A stretch of DNA of 64,000 nucleotides, from assembly GCA_006176705.1 (NCBI GenBank), contig QRFJ01000493.1, forward strand, positions 540,435 through 604,434, written 5' to 3'. The notes under the pieces are model-generated. The model did no database searches, had not been told where the DNA came from, and saw only the letters and a list, made by a program, of their open reading frames with translations. Each line of letters starts with the position of its first letter. The first letter of the stretch is position 1. A program made the position numbers and the translations under genes. This document shows, piece after piece, positions 44,401 to 57,754 of the stretch. Origin of the DNA: Cocos nucifera. Lineage: Eukaryota; Streptophyta; Magnoliopsida; Arecales; Arecaceae.

Positions 44401-46800
44401 CTATTTACTACATCTATGTGTTCAGAATACAATACCTTTTTGTGGGTAGTCAATCACCATGATCTGATCATCGTCGAGGAGGTCCGCTGGTCACAACATA
44501 GACACATAAATATCTGGCCTCCATGGATTGTCATCACGAGGCTCCTGGTCCTAATTGGCTCCCCGCGAGTGCTAGCTCGACACCGGAGTCTTTCAGGGGC
44601 TGTTTTGATCAAATAGATTTGATCTTCATCTACAATCTTCACAAACACTCTAGGTTGCTGGTAGATGTAGTACAGAAGTAGAGGAGGTTTTCTCTAAAAT
44701 TTTATGGGTTTACGATGCTCGTAGCTCATGCAATGGCTTTCCAAAACCTAGGTCGAATACCTAGGACTGCACTCACCCTAAAAACCTGCACCCCTTCACT
44801 CTTGGTTTTCTCTCTCTCAGAGATGATTGTAGCCTCTTCCCATGCACCAAATGAATCTCACAAAAGTACTCTCTTCAGAATAGGTGTTAGCACATATCCC
44901 AAAAATATCTCCTTTTAATATTTGCGCAAAAAACAACTTCTATGCATGTGGGGAACCAAAAACTAGTTTGAATGCTAGTTTGAATTCAAAACTCTTTTTA
45001 ATTCAAACTTAATCCAAACCAATTCAAACTTATTTGGGATGTGTGAAGGAGTTGTGCACCCACTCTTCAGCAAGGAAAAGTCCACATGAAACTCCTTTTC
45101 ACATGGAGGTAATTGGCGCACAAGAGAAGGGTGGCGCAAGGGATAAGATATGGTTGTTGTCAACTCAAATTCAAACTCATTTTGAATTTGAATGTCAACT
45201 AACCATAACTTATCCATTGAGGATGTGGAAGATCAGGGCACGAGGTATTATGTGCATGGGAGAAAAGTCATGAGAGAATAAAAGTCAAATTTTAAGTGGG
45301 TGTGGGACATAGGTGGCACATGGGAATAGAAGACTAGTCAAATTAGTCTTTGAAATTCAAATTTCAACCAACTGAACCTACACAATTAAAATTGGTTAGG
45401 CCCAATTAGAATAAATTAAATTCAATTTATTTAGGCTTAATTAGACTCAATTAAATTTTAATAAAATTAGAAATTGATCAAGCCCAATCTCTGATCAAAT
45501 CAGGGTTCGAACCTCCCCGGTGATTAGGTCAACTTGTGACCTAATCGGGTTAAACCCAATTGAAAATAATTCAATTAGACTTGAATCAAAAATCATATCT
45601 CAATCAAATTGAGTTAAAATTATTAATTAAACCTCTCATAATCTCAGAGTCCAAATTCGATAGCTCATCGAGCAATAGAGTTCATCGATATGAAATCCTA
45701 ATCGAAGAGTCCCAGTCTAGTAGGACTCTTGACCTCGATGTCCGAAATAAATGGAACTTGCGATCATAGAGTCCATACTCTTGATCAGAGAGTTTCAAAC
45801 AAGTAAGACTGAGTGTCCTAATGCTATAGGATATTTGGTCGAAGAGTCCCAGTCTAGTGGAACTTTTGACCACAGCTAACAGATCAAGTAAAAATCTCTA
45901 GTGTATGTGACTCCGTAGGTTCGAACCTAAGCCGGTAGCATAGGAACCACTTCCTATACTAATCGAAGTGACCATCTAGCAATGGTACCTAACATCTAGA
46001 TAGATCGAATAGTCGCAATCACAATAATAAGAATCTATGCGAATATGGTTACTGTATAATTTATCTCTATGATCTCTGTGTAATAGATGACTTAAGATCA
46101 GACTGTCAACCATAGAAAATACATCCATGTCATGTCTCAAAGAAATTAGTCTCGTGCCTTCTTACTAAGACTATCCTGGCCAAGACTTTACTAAATTTAA
46201 ACATAATTGAACATAGCTCTTGAAACCAGGAGTGGTCAATCCCACGCACTGACTCCTAAAGTACTTGACTATGCCCAGAAACCTTCCATCACTGAATTAG
46301 AAATTCAAGTAGTCCGACACCAAAGCACAATGAGTTGCTTGAAAGTCATCATGGTGATCTTAGATCGGAGAGCCATTTATACCCATATTCCATTGGAGCT
46401 AATCTTGACAGGAGAAAAGCTTCAAAGTTGGTCACGTTCAGTGCAAATGTACCCATACATCTCACTTGCATGCCATACCAATGTCTCAACACTCCTTGGT
46501 TACGAGGACAACCAACCTATATGGCACACAATGATCTATACTCGATAAATATTGTCATCCTAAGTAACAACGTATTATTTAGTCATGAACTATTTTAAGG
46601 ATTAAATGATAAATCCTCCTTTATCAAATCTAGAGAGTCCTAAGAACTTCATCACAACATAAGAGTTCATTAGAAGACAAAAAAAAATTATGATAAAAAT
46701 ACTAAAATATTTTTTATTAATTCATAATTCATATATAATTATAAAAGTATAGCTCAACCGTCAATAGACTGATAATTGACTTTGGGACACATTTTCAATA
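44401..46800 (-). repeat. 3' LTR of element E (truncated)
   Basis: Aligns with 52690-55105. The coding-strand start is TATTGAAAATGTGTCCC, with TA where TG is expected, next to the PPT. The last 190 bp or so of the LTR are missing where the plus-strand LTR fragment begins. Confidence 0.88.
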
Positions 46801-46816
46801 ATCTCCTACTTGGACT
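46801..46816 (-). other. Polypurine tract, element E
   Basis: Minus-strand TAGTCCAAGTAGGAGA next to the 3' LTR, equal in place to AGGACAAGTGGGAGA of family 1. Confidence 0.7.
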
Positions 46817-48440
46817 AAAGCTAATCGTGCAGTATCTAATACCTATCTTCAACTTGAAATCGTTGAACTCCTTCACCGCAATAGTTTTAGTGAATGAGTT
46901 GACCATATTTTCTTTTCCATCGATCTTCTGAAGATTGACGTCATCTCGATTAATGATGTCTCGGACAAGATGGTAGCGGCGTAGAATATGCTTCGTCCGC
47001 TGATGTGCCTTCAGTTCCTTTGCCTGAGCAATGTCTCCAGAGCTATCGCAATATAGCAGAACTGGACCATCAAGAGAGGATGCTACTCTGAGCTCGATGA
47101 TGAATTTTCTCAGACACACTACTTCTTTGGTTGCATCTGATGCAGCAACATACTCTGTCTTACAAACTAAATCGACCATAATGTACTATTTTGAACTTTT
47201 CCAGTAGATAGTTCCACCATTAAGGATGAATATATATCCCAATACACTTTTGCTATCATCATGATTAGACTGAAAATTGGAGTCTGTGAATCCTACAAGC
47301 TTCAAGTTTGATTCACCATATACAAGCCACTGGTCCTGAGTATTTTTTAAATACTTCAGGATGATTTTAACAACCTTTCAGTGGTTCTACCCTAGATCAG
47401 ATTGGTATCTACTTACTATCCCTAGTGAGTAAGCCACATCTAGTCATGTACATGTCATGGCCTATATGATAGAACCTACTATTAAAGCATATGGTATTCT
47501 ACTCATACGCTCTCTTTCTAGAGGTATTGTCGGATAATCTCTCTTTGAAAGAAAAATTTTATGGCCTATCGGTAGATAACCTTTCTTAAAATTCTTCATG
47601 CTGAACCATTTCAGCACAGTATCAATGTACATAGATTAGGATAATCCAAATAATCTTTTAGATCTATCTCTATAGGTCTTCATCCCTAGGATGTTGGAAG
47701 CTTCTCTCAAATTGTTCATAGAGAACCATGATGATAGCTAGATCTTTATTTTTTGTAATACAGGGACATCATTTTCGATTAAAAGAATGTCATCCACATA
47801 CAATGCTAGAAATACAAGTGCTGGACCATTAGCCCACTTGTATATGCAGGGCTCCTTGAAACCATACATTTTGATTGTTTTATCAAATTGTATGTTCTAG
47901 CTCCTAGATGCCTGCTTTAGTCCATAAATGGACCTCTAAAGCCTACACACCTTAAACTCATTTATGGACATGAATCCTTCAAGCTGTATCATATACACCT
48001 CTTCATCTAGCTCTCCATTCAAGAAAGCTATTTTCACATCCATCTGCCAAATTTCATAGTCTAGATGGGCAGCTATGGGTAGCATAATCCGAATAGATTT
48101 GAGCATTGTCATAGGAGAGAATGTCTCGTCATAGTCAATATCATAATGTTGACGATATCCATTGGCAACCAGAAGGACTTTATAGGTCTCCACCATTCCG
48201 TCTATGCTTCTTTTTTGTTTGAAGATCCACTTACATCCTATAGGTTTAATCACTTTGGGTGAGTCAACTAATGTCCACACATCATTAATCTTCATGGACT
48301 TCATTTTGGATTTTATGGCCTCAAGCCATTTCTTAGAGTCTACTCTCTACATTAAATCTATGTAGGTAATTAGATCCTCATCATTCTCATTGAGTTTGAT
48401 GAGATCCCCATCCCAGATCAAGAAACCATAGTATCTATCC
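46808..48440 (-). pseudogene. pol: Element E reverse transcriptase-RNase H pseudogene
   Basis: RT: SMKINDVWTLVDSPKVIKPIGCKW, LVANGYRQHYDIDYDETFSP and IWQMDVKIAFLNGELDEEVYM in one frame (47936-48304). After a break, LVFLALYVDDILLIE (about 47770-47815) keeps YVDD. The connection with RPDV-like sequence lies near 47430-47480. RNase H at 46830-47179: CKTEYVAASDATKEVV with the Glu, LLYCDSSGDIAQAKE with the Asp, HILRRYHLVRD and ENMVNSFTKTIAV. The C-terminus runs into the PPT. This is the best RNase H of family 2. Confidence 0.87.
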
Positions 48441-48559
48441 GGTTGATGTGGTACTCTACCAGATCGCCTTAAGGATACATCTACAATGAGCTCTAGGTAT
48501 GATCTAATCAGATCCAGCTCAGGTTCAACAACTTGTGTCTATTCTTCCACCTATCGAAC

Positions 48560-49860
48560 TTCATCAAGTTTAACCTTAGAGGCATAGTTTCTTCACCAAG
48601 GAACTTCTTTTTCAAAAAAACTACCTTAAGGCTGACCAACACTTTTGCTCATAAGCAAGGTAAAAGTAATACCTTTTGGTTTCTTTTGGGTAACCTATAA
48701 AACTACACTTATCAGACCTAGGTCCAAGCTTATCTATCATTAAACATTTGACATAAGTCAGACACCCCCAAATTCTAAGATGTGAGAGCACTGGCTTATG
48801 CCCTGTCCATATCTCATATGGTGTTTTATTAACAAATTTACTCAAAACACTATTTAGAATGTAATAAGCTGACTCGAGGACATATCCCCATAAGAAGATC
48901 GATAAACCAGCAAATTCGAACATGGATCAAACCATGTCCAATAGGATCTGATTTCTTCTTTTAGACACACCATTATGTTCTAGTGTTCCAAGAGGAGTTC
49001 TTTGGGAGAGAATCCCATTCTTTCCTAGATATGTCAGAAACTCATTAAAAAGGTACTCACCCCCTCGATCAGATCGAAGAGTTTTAATAGACTTTCTAGT
49101 TTGCTTCTCTACCTTATTTCAAAATAGTTTGAATATTTCAAATGACTCCAACTTTTGCTTCATTAAATAGACGTATCCATACCTCGATAGGTCATCTGTG
49201 AAGATTATAAAGTAGAAGTATCCACCTCTAGCACTTGAGCTCTTGAGTCCACATACATCTGAATGTACTAGACTCTGGAGTTTAGTGGCTCGTTCATCTC
49301 TTTGTAGTAAAAGGTGAGTTGGTCACTTACCAAGAAGACAAGACTCGTTGGTTGAAAGTGATTCACAATCACTAACCTCAAGAATTCCTTCTTGAGCTAA
49401 CATGTTTATTTTATTCTTATTAATATTACCTAGTTTATAGTGCCAACGGTAGACTTTGAACATATCACTAATTCTAGGGCATTTACTGAAGGATTAAACC
49501 ACGTTAACAAGCATAGTTAATAAATAAATATCATTATTCAATCGTCCAATAAAAATTGTAACACCATTCAAAATGACATTACAAAAAAAAAAATTTATTG
49601 ATATTTCTTATCCATTCATGACCAAAAGGCCTACAGAAATAACATTCAATAAGAAAGTTGAACAAAAGTGACATTCATTAAGAATAACTTTATTTGAATT
49701 GATTACAAGGTTCAAGATTTCTAAAGCTAGAATTGGAACTTGTCTTTCATCTCCAATGTTCAGGAACCTCTCACCTTGATCAAATCTTCTACTGAACTGC
49801 AAGCCCTACATAGAATTACAAATATGATAAGGGCTTCTAGTATATAATACCCAGGTAATA
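48560..49860 (-). pseudogene. pol: Element E protease-integrase pseudogene
   Basis: Integrase C-terminal part at 48621-48923: FAGLSIFLWGYVLESAYYILNSVLSK, PYEIWTGHKPVLSHLRIWGC and SFIGYPKETKRYYFYLA. The core segments lie at about 49040-49260 (LRSDRGGEYLFNEFLTYLG and DLSRYGYVYLMK can be traced) and the zinc finger near 49330-49450. The protease zone at 49608-49860 reads DQGERFLNIGDERQVPILALEI, as in C; the active site is near 49835. Several frame changes are present. Confidence 0.82.
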
Positions 49861-49914
49861 GAATCAAATAAAAAAAAATTACAAGATGTTATCATATAAT
49901 TATCTTGCCCAGCA

Positions 49915-50770
49915 ATAATTTACTTCCTCCTTGGCTTGTTCAGATCCAAGGAGGCAATGTATAGAGGACAGTATCTATTCTAGTACCCCTGCTTCTTACA
50001 GAAGAAGCACTCCGCCTGGCTCTGATCAAGATTGTGCTTCTTGGTCTAATCCTGTGCAGTCGTCCCAGCATTTAGCTGCATCTTCTTGTTCTTCTTCTTG
50101 TTGTTCTTCCTTCCTTTTCTAAAGGGTCGACAATCAGAAGAAGACCCTTCCACTACATTTACCATCTCCTTGTGGAGTTGGTGATCCTTCTCAAATTTCT
50201 ACAGCAACCCCAATAAACCATGGTAGTTGACTGCAGGCTTTGTCATTCTGAAAGGAGTCAGAAAAGGAAGGAAAGACTTGGGTAAGGAATTAATGATCGC
50301 ATCCTTATCGAGCTGCTCATGCAGGAGAAAGCCCAGCTTGCTAAGGTGCTCAATCATCTCGATCATGTATAATACATGATCAGTGATTGAGGCCCCATCC
50401 CTCATCTGAGCGTTGAAAATGGCATAACTTATTTTATGCCTTTCAACATCATCAGGCGTGTCAAAGGAGTCGTTTAACATTTGAAGCATCTCTTATGGCT
50501 AGACATTTTCAAACCTACAGCTAAACTTATCATTCATTGCCACCAGCATTATGCACCGAACGGTGCTGCAGTGGTTGAGCCACTTTTGGTATGTGTCTCA
50601 TACCGCTCCTCAGCATTTGGAGCTAGCTGCTCAGGTGCTGGATTTGTTACTATATAAAGAATTTGCTCATGCTCCAGGACAATTTTCAACTTACAATACT
50701 AGCTATCAAAGTTGGGTCTCATTAATTTATCATTGTCTAATAATGACTGGAGTGATAGGTTAGTGGCCAT
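49915..50770 (-). pseudogene. gag: Element E gag pseudogene
   Basis: ATG at 50768-50770 (MATNLSLQSLLDNDKLM). The middle is read at 50199-50489: LQMLNDSFDTPDDVERHKISYAIFNAQMRDG, ITDHVLYMIEMIEHLSKLGFLLHEQLDKDAIINSLPKSFLPFLTPFRMTKPAVNYHGLLGLL. A Lys-rich part follows, then the knuckle ECFFCKKQGY with a stop and RYC (about 49970-50010), where His is replaced by Tyr. Same gag type as C and D. Confidence 0.87.
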
Positions 50771-52489
50771 TTTTGCACAAAAGAGAAAACCAAATCTAAT
50801 TAGTATATGAATCAATTATCCTAAAGACTTAGACTTAGTCTAAAGGTCCTCCCACTATTTTATATGAATTGGTAGCCTCTACCTCTAATTCGAGGAATTA
50901 CTTTAATTTCTTAGTGGATACTAGAATCCACATAGACTATACACAAGCCCAACATTGGTTGGTCAACCCATGTGCATCTATGAGTAGATTCAAAATCAAT
51001 TGTTTCTCTAAACAACTTCTAGTTATATTGATTTTGTTCTGGAGACCTAATCAATAGGCTTTGGCCTCCACTGAAAAGGTCCGGTTAGGTCCAACTATTA
51101 ACATGATCACATTTGATCTTATCTAACCAATAAATGATCAAGCCTGACTTTGGTCGGCTAACCAAACCACCATTAGAAAGAATTAACCAAATTATCATTT
51201 TATGAATGATAATTTCATTAGTCAATAATCATCAGGCCTTTGGGCCTCCAATGACCATTATACTAATGAATCCATTATCACTCAACTTAATGGGAGGCTA
51301 TGATTCAATTATCTTTATAACTATTTCATTTTTAAGGATCTAATAATTATAGAGGATTTAATTAACATGTTTTAAGAAGAGAAAAAAATTCAACGAGCCA
51401 ATTTTGATTCTCCCACTGACTTCATAAAGTTAGATAAAAAAGGATCTAATCTTGGCTGGCATTAGGAATACCTAAATCAGTCAAACTGATTTACCTAATT
51501 GACATGGGTGAGCCCAAATCACCAAGTGATATAATCAAAATCTAATTCACCAGGATGGCCAAGTGAGATTAGTGGAAGGGATATGCCATTAACTCGTCAA
51601 AGATCGAATCAATATGAGTAGCTCTCAATTAAAAGCCTCTAGTCAAACTACCAAACTTACCTTAGATACCATCCAATTTATTAGTTTCAATTTGACCAAC
51701 CTAGTAATTTTGTGTTCGACCGCATAGCCATGAATCAAGTCCATTTGATCCTCGTTAAGAGCATGAACTTGACCAACTACAACTATTGTAATTGAGTCTA
51801 TAGTCCTTGACCTAATCTAAATTAATATTTAATTAGTTTTGATCAACTACTCTAAATTAGTCCATTCTTTAACTAACCTTAGGTCTAACCCAATTTATGG
51901 ACCTAATTCATTTAACCTAATAACCCACAAGTTTATGATTAATGACTTAGGATCTTAATTCATAATTCTAGATACTAAATTATTTCACTTAATTTTAATT
52001 AAATTTATGGGCTGAGGGTTAGGATTCGGCATTTCAAAAATATTTTTTAAATTTTGAAAGGTTCTTTATAACTTGGTATTATTCACTATTGAGTCAACTC
52101 ACTTCAAAATTGAATCGGCTCAATCCATAAACAATACTAGTTGTAGGGTTTAATCTAAAACTATGTACACTATATAATACTAAATCATGAATCATACTTT
52201 AGATCCTATATAAACATGCATTCATGATCAAAAATTAGATTAAAATCTAATTTATTATATCATAAAAATTAGATCTAATATAAAAATTTTATGATCAACT
52301 ATAAGATCAAGCACGTATAATGACAATCTTTGCACTATAGGGAGTAAATCCTACAACAGGACAACCTATTGTCCGTGCAATCTTGATTTTAATTTTTAGA
52401 TCTAATTAATTAGATTATTAGATTAATATTTAGATCAAATCTAAATTATCAATCTAAACATGCAAGTGTATCATGTTTAGCGAATCCTC
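50771..52489 (-). other. Element E untranslated leader
   Basis: 1.7 kb with no gene. The leader module lies at 51551-51670 and is closer to family 1 than those of C and D are. Confidence 0.7.
51551..51670 (-). promoter_or_regulatory. Conserved copia leader module (element E)
   Basis: Plus-strand GTGGAAGGGATATGCCATTA followed by ACTCGT, then GAGTAGCT, CAATTAAAA and CCAAACTTACCTTAGA in the same order and spacing as in B (15757-15876). Confidence 0.5.
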
Positions 52490-52501
52490 GCTCTGATACC
52501 A
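52490..52501 (-). other. Primer-binding site, element E
   Basis: Plus-strand GCTCTGATACCA, intact initiator tRNA-Met complement on the minus strand. Confidence 0.93.
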
Positions 52502-52503
52502 TT

Positions 52504-55105
52504 TGAAGAAAATAGTGTAGGATTTGCAGTGCTACATTCTAAATTTTTTTAAAAAAATAGAAAAAAATATAGAAGAAAAAATTAATTAATCTAATTAATT
52601 ACCTACTAATCATATCAGAATATTAAATCCTATACTAAGGATCTAAACATAATATGCATGCATTCATATAGATCTGAAAAAAAAAATTATGTAGCAAATT
52701 ATTTACTACATATATGTTTTTAGAACACAATACCTTTTCATGGATAGTGAATCATCATGATCTGATCGTCGTTGAGGAGGTCCATAGATCACGATATAGC
52801 CACATAGATATCTGGCCTCCATGAATCATCCACATGAGGCTTCTGGTCTTGATCGACGATCCATGAGTGCTAGCTCGACACCGGAGTCTTTCAAGGGCTA
52901 TTTTGATCGAATAGTTTTGATCTTCATCTATGGGCTTCATGGATGCTTCAGATTATTGGTAGGCATATTAGAGAGGTAGAAGAGGTTCTCTCTAAAATTT
53001 TGTGGGCTTACGATGCTCGTAGCTCATGCAATGGTATCCCAAAACCTAGGTCGAATACCTAGGACTGCACTCACCCTAAAAACCTCGCACCCCTTCTCTC
53101 TTGGTTTTCTCTCTCTCAAAGATGATTGTAGCCTCTTCCCATGCACCAAATGAATCTCACGGAAGTACTCTCTTTAGAATAGGTTTTAGCACATGTCCTA
53201 AAAATATCCCCTTTTAATATTTGCACAAAGAACAACTTCTATGCATGTGGGGAACCAAAAACTAGTTTGAATGCTAGTTTGAATTCAAAACTATTTTTAA
53301 TTCAAACTTCATCCAAACCAATTCAAACTTATTTGGGACATGTGAAGGAGTTTTGTGCCCACTCTTTAGCAGGGAAAAGTCCACATGAAACTCCTTTTCA
53401 TGTGAAGATAATTGGCACATAAGAGAAGGGTGGCGCAAGGGATCAGATATGGTTGGTGTCAACTCAAATTCAAACTCATTTTGAATTTGAATGTCAACTA
53501 ACCATAACTTATCCATTGAAGACATGGAAGATTAGGGTGTGAGGTATTATGTGCATGGGAGAAAGTCATAAGAGAATAAAAATCAAATTTTAAGTGGGCA
53601 TGGGATATAGGTGGCACATGAGAAGAGAAGACTAGTCAAATTAGACTTTGAAATTCAAATTTCAACCAACTGAACCAACCTAATCAAAATTGGTTAGACC
53701 CAACTAGAATAAATTAAACTCGACCATTTAGGCTTAATTAGGCTCAATTAAATTTTAATAAAATCAAGAATTGATCTAGCCTAACCTCTGATCAAATCAG
53801 GATTTGAACCTCCTTGATGATTAGGTTAACTTGTGACCTAATCGGATTAAACCCAATTGAAACCATTTCAATTGGACTTGAATCAAAAATCATAACTCAA
53901 TAAAATTAAGTAAAATCACTAATTAAATCTTTCATAATCTCAGAGTCTAAATTCGGTAGGTCACCGAGCAATAGAATTCATCGATATGAAACCCTAATTG
54001 AAGATTCCTTATCAGTTGGACTCTTGACCCTGGTGTCTAAAATGAATGGAACTTGTGATCATAGAATCCATACTCTTAATCAGAGAGTTTCAGATAAGTA
54101 GGACTCAGTGTCCTAATGCTATAGAACATTTGGTCAAAGAGTCCTAGTCTAGTGGGACTCTTGACCATAGCCAACAGATCAGGTAGAAATCTCTACTGTA
54201 TGTAACTTTGCAGGCTCGAACCTAAGCTGGTAGCACAGAAACCACTTCCTATACTAATCAAAGTGACCATCTAGCAATGATACCCAATGTCTGGATAGGT
54301 CGAATAGTTACAATCGCAATAATTAGAACCTACACGAATATGGTTACCATATAATTCATCCCTATGACCTCTATATTAGATGACTCAGGATTAGACTGTC
54401 AATCCTAGAAAATACATGTATGTCATGTCTCAAAGCAATTAGTCCCATGACTTCTCACTAAAACTATCCTGACCAAGGCTTTGCTAAATTGAAACATAAT
54501 TGAACACAGCTCCTGAAATCAGCAGTGGTCAATCCTATCTTGATACATGCACGGACTCCTCAAGTACTTGACTGTGCCCAGAAACCTTCTGTCACTGAAT
54601 TAAAAATTCAAGTGGTCCGGCACTAAAGCACAGTGAGTTGCTTGAAAGTCACCATGGTGATCTTAGATCGAAGGGATACTTATATCCATATTTTATGAGA
54701 GCTAATCTTGGCAGGAGAAAAGCTCCAGAGTTGGTCATGTTCAGTACAAATGTACCCATACATCTTACTTGCATGCCATACTAGTGTCTCAATGCTTCTT
54801 GGTTGCGAGGATAACCAGCCTATATGGCACACAATGACCTATACTCAATAAACATTATCGTCCTAAGTAATAATATATCATTTGATCGTAAACTATTTTA
54901 AGGACTAAACAATAGATCCTCCTTTGTCGAATCTAGATAGTCCTAAGAACTTCATTACAACATAGGAGTTCATTAGAAGACAAAAAAAAAATTATGATGA
55001 AAAATGTCAAAGTAATTTTTATTAATTCATAATTCATATACAATTATAAAAGTATGGCTTAATCATTAACAGGCTGACAATTGGCTTTGGGACACATTCC
55101 CAACA
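52504..55105 (-). repeat. 5' LTR of element E
   Basis: 2602 bp, coding strand TGTTGGGAATGTGTCCC ... TTTTCTTCA. Complete termini. Confidence 0.92.
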
Positions 55106-56462
55106 TAAAGGTCAGATAAGATGCTATCCTAAGATCTACTTCTTCTTTAGCGGTCGGGTTTTGGGAGTTTCGATCGACCAGGCTTCTAGAACCGATAGAC
55201 CAAGATACTTCAAAAGATTTTTGGATCAAATAACTTGAAAAAACCCTAAAAAATTAGAAGGAAAGGACAATGAAGTTTGTTAAAGAACTCAGAAAGAACA
55301 ATGAACTCCTATGAAGAAACTGAAAGAACAAAAATAGAAGAAAAGTAGAAAAGAACCAGAGAAAGGTCGAGAACCTAACCTAAATCAGTCGGAAGGCTTA
55401 AAGAGATGGTCGAAAAAATGGAAGGCGGATGGGAAAGACATCGATGGCAAAAAGAGTTGCAATGGAAAGAAGAACAAGACATCTAGGAGAGATGAAAGAA
55501 AAAAGAAGGAGAAGGGTATAGGCGAGAGTAGAGAATCAGGGGCAAAGGAAGCATTTAAATAGCCAAGGGAAATAAGAGGTGGTCATGATTGCAGATCCTT
55601 TTCACCCACCCCTCACTTGCCATGTGTCCCACTCATGGCTGACATCTGGCGAAGCAGTTACGGTGTCGTACTTAGAGTACCATGCTAGAAAAAAATTTTG
55701 AAATGAAAGTCATTTCAAGGTCATTCATTCATTAAGAAGCTTCGGCGTCAGTCGAAAAAAGCCAAAACTTTTCACCTTCTGGAAGTAGAAAATCGGTAGA
55801 GGACTTCAACAGTTGCAATGTCAGTACTCTTTTCATTCGATCTTCGAATTTGGAAGTAGGAAGATAAGTGTTGAGGATAAAATAACTCTCACTGAAGTCC
55901 AATAAGAAGTCCAACCTTGATATGATTTCATCCAGAGTTGCAACAATCATAGCTAAACCTCAGTTAGGCTGATCTCTTCAATTCAATTCAAGGAAATTGA
56001 TATTCAGACCACGTATATTGAACGAACTTCTTAGTTGTGACCATCTGCTCTCTCAATAACTATAGAACACCCCCAAGGCATGGTAAACTTCGTTCGGCCA
56101 AGCTTGAACAGTGAAGGACGTGATAACTAACTTTAGTCCTAGTGTTAATAAAATCCCAACAAACATTGAACCCCAGCATGCTCCAATTTCATCTATGGCA
56201 GACCTCGAGTGTAGCCAAATTTCTTCATCCCTTTCTGACAATTGTAGATCTAGCCAACCTGTATCATGCATATCGATTAGACGAGTTCGAATAGTGAAAG
56301 AACTTCATTATCAGCATAAATCTAATTCCTAATCTAGAATAGCAACCACTCCATAGACAATGAATCACAGCACTCATTCGATCCAAACTTCAGGCCGAAC
56401 TTGAAGGCAACAGAGCTTCTAAAAGCAAATCGAATGGCACCAATGAGAAGTTCACCCATTTT
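55106..56462 (-). other. Unassigned sequence with promoter-like and short coding-like segments
   Basis: On the minus strand CTATTTAAATGC (about 55549-55560) looks like a TATA box, followed by a purine-poor then Lys-rich region. Two short minus-strand frames lie upstream: 55732-55950 (LDEIISRLDFLLDFSESYF) and 56053-56271 (GWLDLQLSERDEEIWLHSR). I do not recognise them, and they may be one broken exon. No TE terminus is evident on the left except the end of E. Confidence 0.35.
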
Positions 56463-56847
56463 TGTTAGATGTATGTCCTAGAAGCTAGATTGGCTGTCAC
56501 TTGTAATACACTTCTAAGGATAATTTTATAATTTTAACTATAAATTAATAAATAGATTATTTTTCTATCATAGTGTATTTTTAAAAGTGTTTGTGATACA
56601 TTCTTTGAGTTAATGGTAATGATAATTCATATTTTTAAGAGTTGAAAATTTAAGATATGAATTTTCATAATTAACTCATAAATTACTCCTGATCGTAGGA
56701 TCATCATGAGGATGGTGATCGATCTGGAAGGTTGGTGTATGATCACTTTCTTAGAATAGGTATGTCTTGAGTTTATGGTGTGGAGACACCAGAGTGAGAG
56801 TATAGATACTTGTTAGAGAACGAGGGCACTGAGCGTGACCACCTCGA
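56463..56847 (+). repeat. Family-1 LTR start (plus strand), interrupted by F
   Basis: Begins TGTTAGATGTATGT and follows the reverse complement of B's LTR from 19227 to about 18843, at lower identity than between A, B and F. It stops at CACCTCGA, where F begins. By position and strand it may be the 5' LTR start of element G. Confidence 0.85.
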
Positions 56848-57437
56848 TGAAGGAAAATTCAGATTTCTTGGACCAGGTTCGTTCAGATCTAATTAGATCA
56901 AAAGATATATTTTAAAATTTTTTCTCTTTGATCTGAATCAAATCTGGGATGCTTCAGATCTAATTCTTATTATTTTAATAATTAAAATAAAATTAGATAA
57001 ATTAAATCAAATTTAATTTACCTTAAAATGGGTAATTCTATTACCCGATGATGATCCTGTGAGCAGCGGAAGGTTCTGGATCTAGCCATGCAAGTGCCTG
57101 GCCTCTACTGGTATCCACTTAGGCTGGATCTAGAGATTCTCTTCTTCTTTATCACGTCTCCAAAAATTAGATCTAGATCTGATCTAGAGGATCTTCAAAA
57201 TACCTTTTGATGATCAGCAGTCGTCCTTTGTAGCAGCGCAGCCTTCTAGCTTTCAGTCACTTTTCTCTCGTCTAGATTGCACCAACCAAGAATCCAAAAC
57301 TCCTTTTGGATGTGGAGTGGAGAGGAAGAAGGTGGGTTTGGCATGGAGGAAGGAGAGGAGAAGGTAGCCTTGGGCATGGAGGAATTGTGATTCAGATCCA
57401 ATCTTTCAATCATTTCAATCTGAGTTGGGCGCAGGGT

Positions 57438-57447
57438 CTTATTTATA
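57438..57447 (-). promoter_or_regulatory. LTR TATA box, element F
   Basis: Minus-strand TATAAATAAG before ACCCTGCGCCCAA. Confidence 0.6.
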
Positions 57448-57754
57448 GACTATCTATGATCCAACTCCTCTTTTTTCCAACCAATCACAACCCTTTATGA
57501 AATCAGATCTAAATCTTATTAGTGAAAATAGAGTCCCCTGGATTCCTCCTTAGAGGGCACCTAAGACCAGTCAAAGTTGGTTCTTAGGAGAACTCTAATT
57601 GGAATCCAAAAAGGAGATGGAGTCCTTGTCCAACAGGGACTCCTAGGCGCCTCCAACTTGGGCACACGCCAAGGGTGGCATGCGCCCTCCTTCCTTGCCA
57701 GGTTCTGGTAGGGGGACGGGCCCCCACCAGCTCTCCAATAGGTGCATGACATGT

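Larger units (their letters stand above)
44401..55105 (-). mobile_element. Ty1/copia LTR retrotransposon E (family 2)
   Basis: Minus-strand element with 3' LTR 44401-46800 (left end truncated by about 190 bp), PPT, pol, gag (start 50770), leader, intact PBS 52490-52501 and full 5' LTR 52504-55105. The 5-bp right flank is TAAAG; the left partner is lost. LTRs differ in the middle from those of C and D, so E is a subfamily. All coding parts have stops. Confidence 0.9.
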
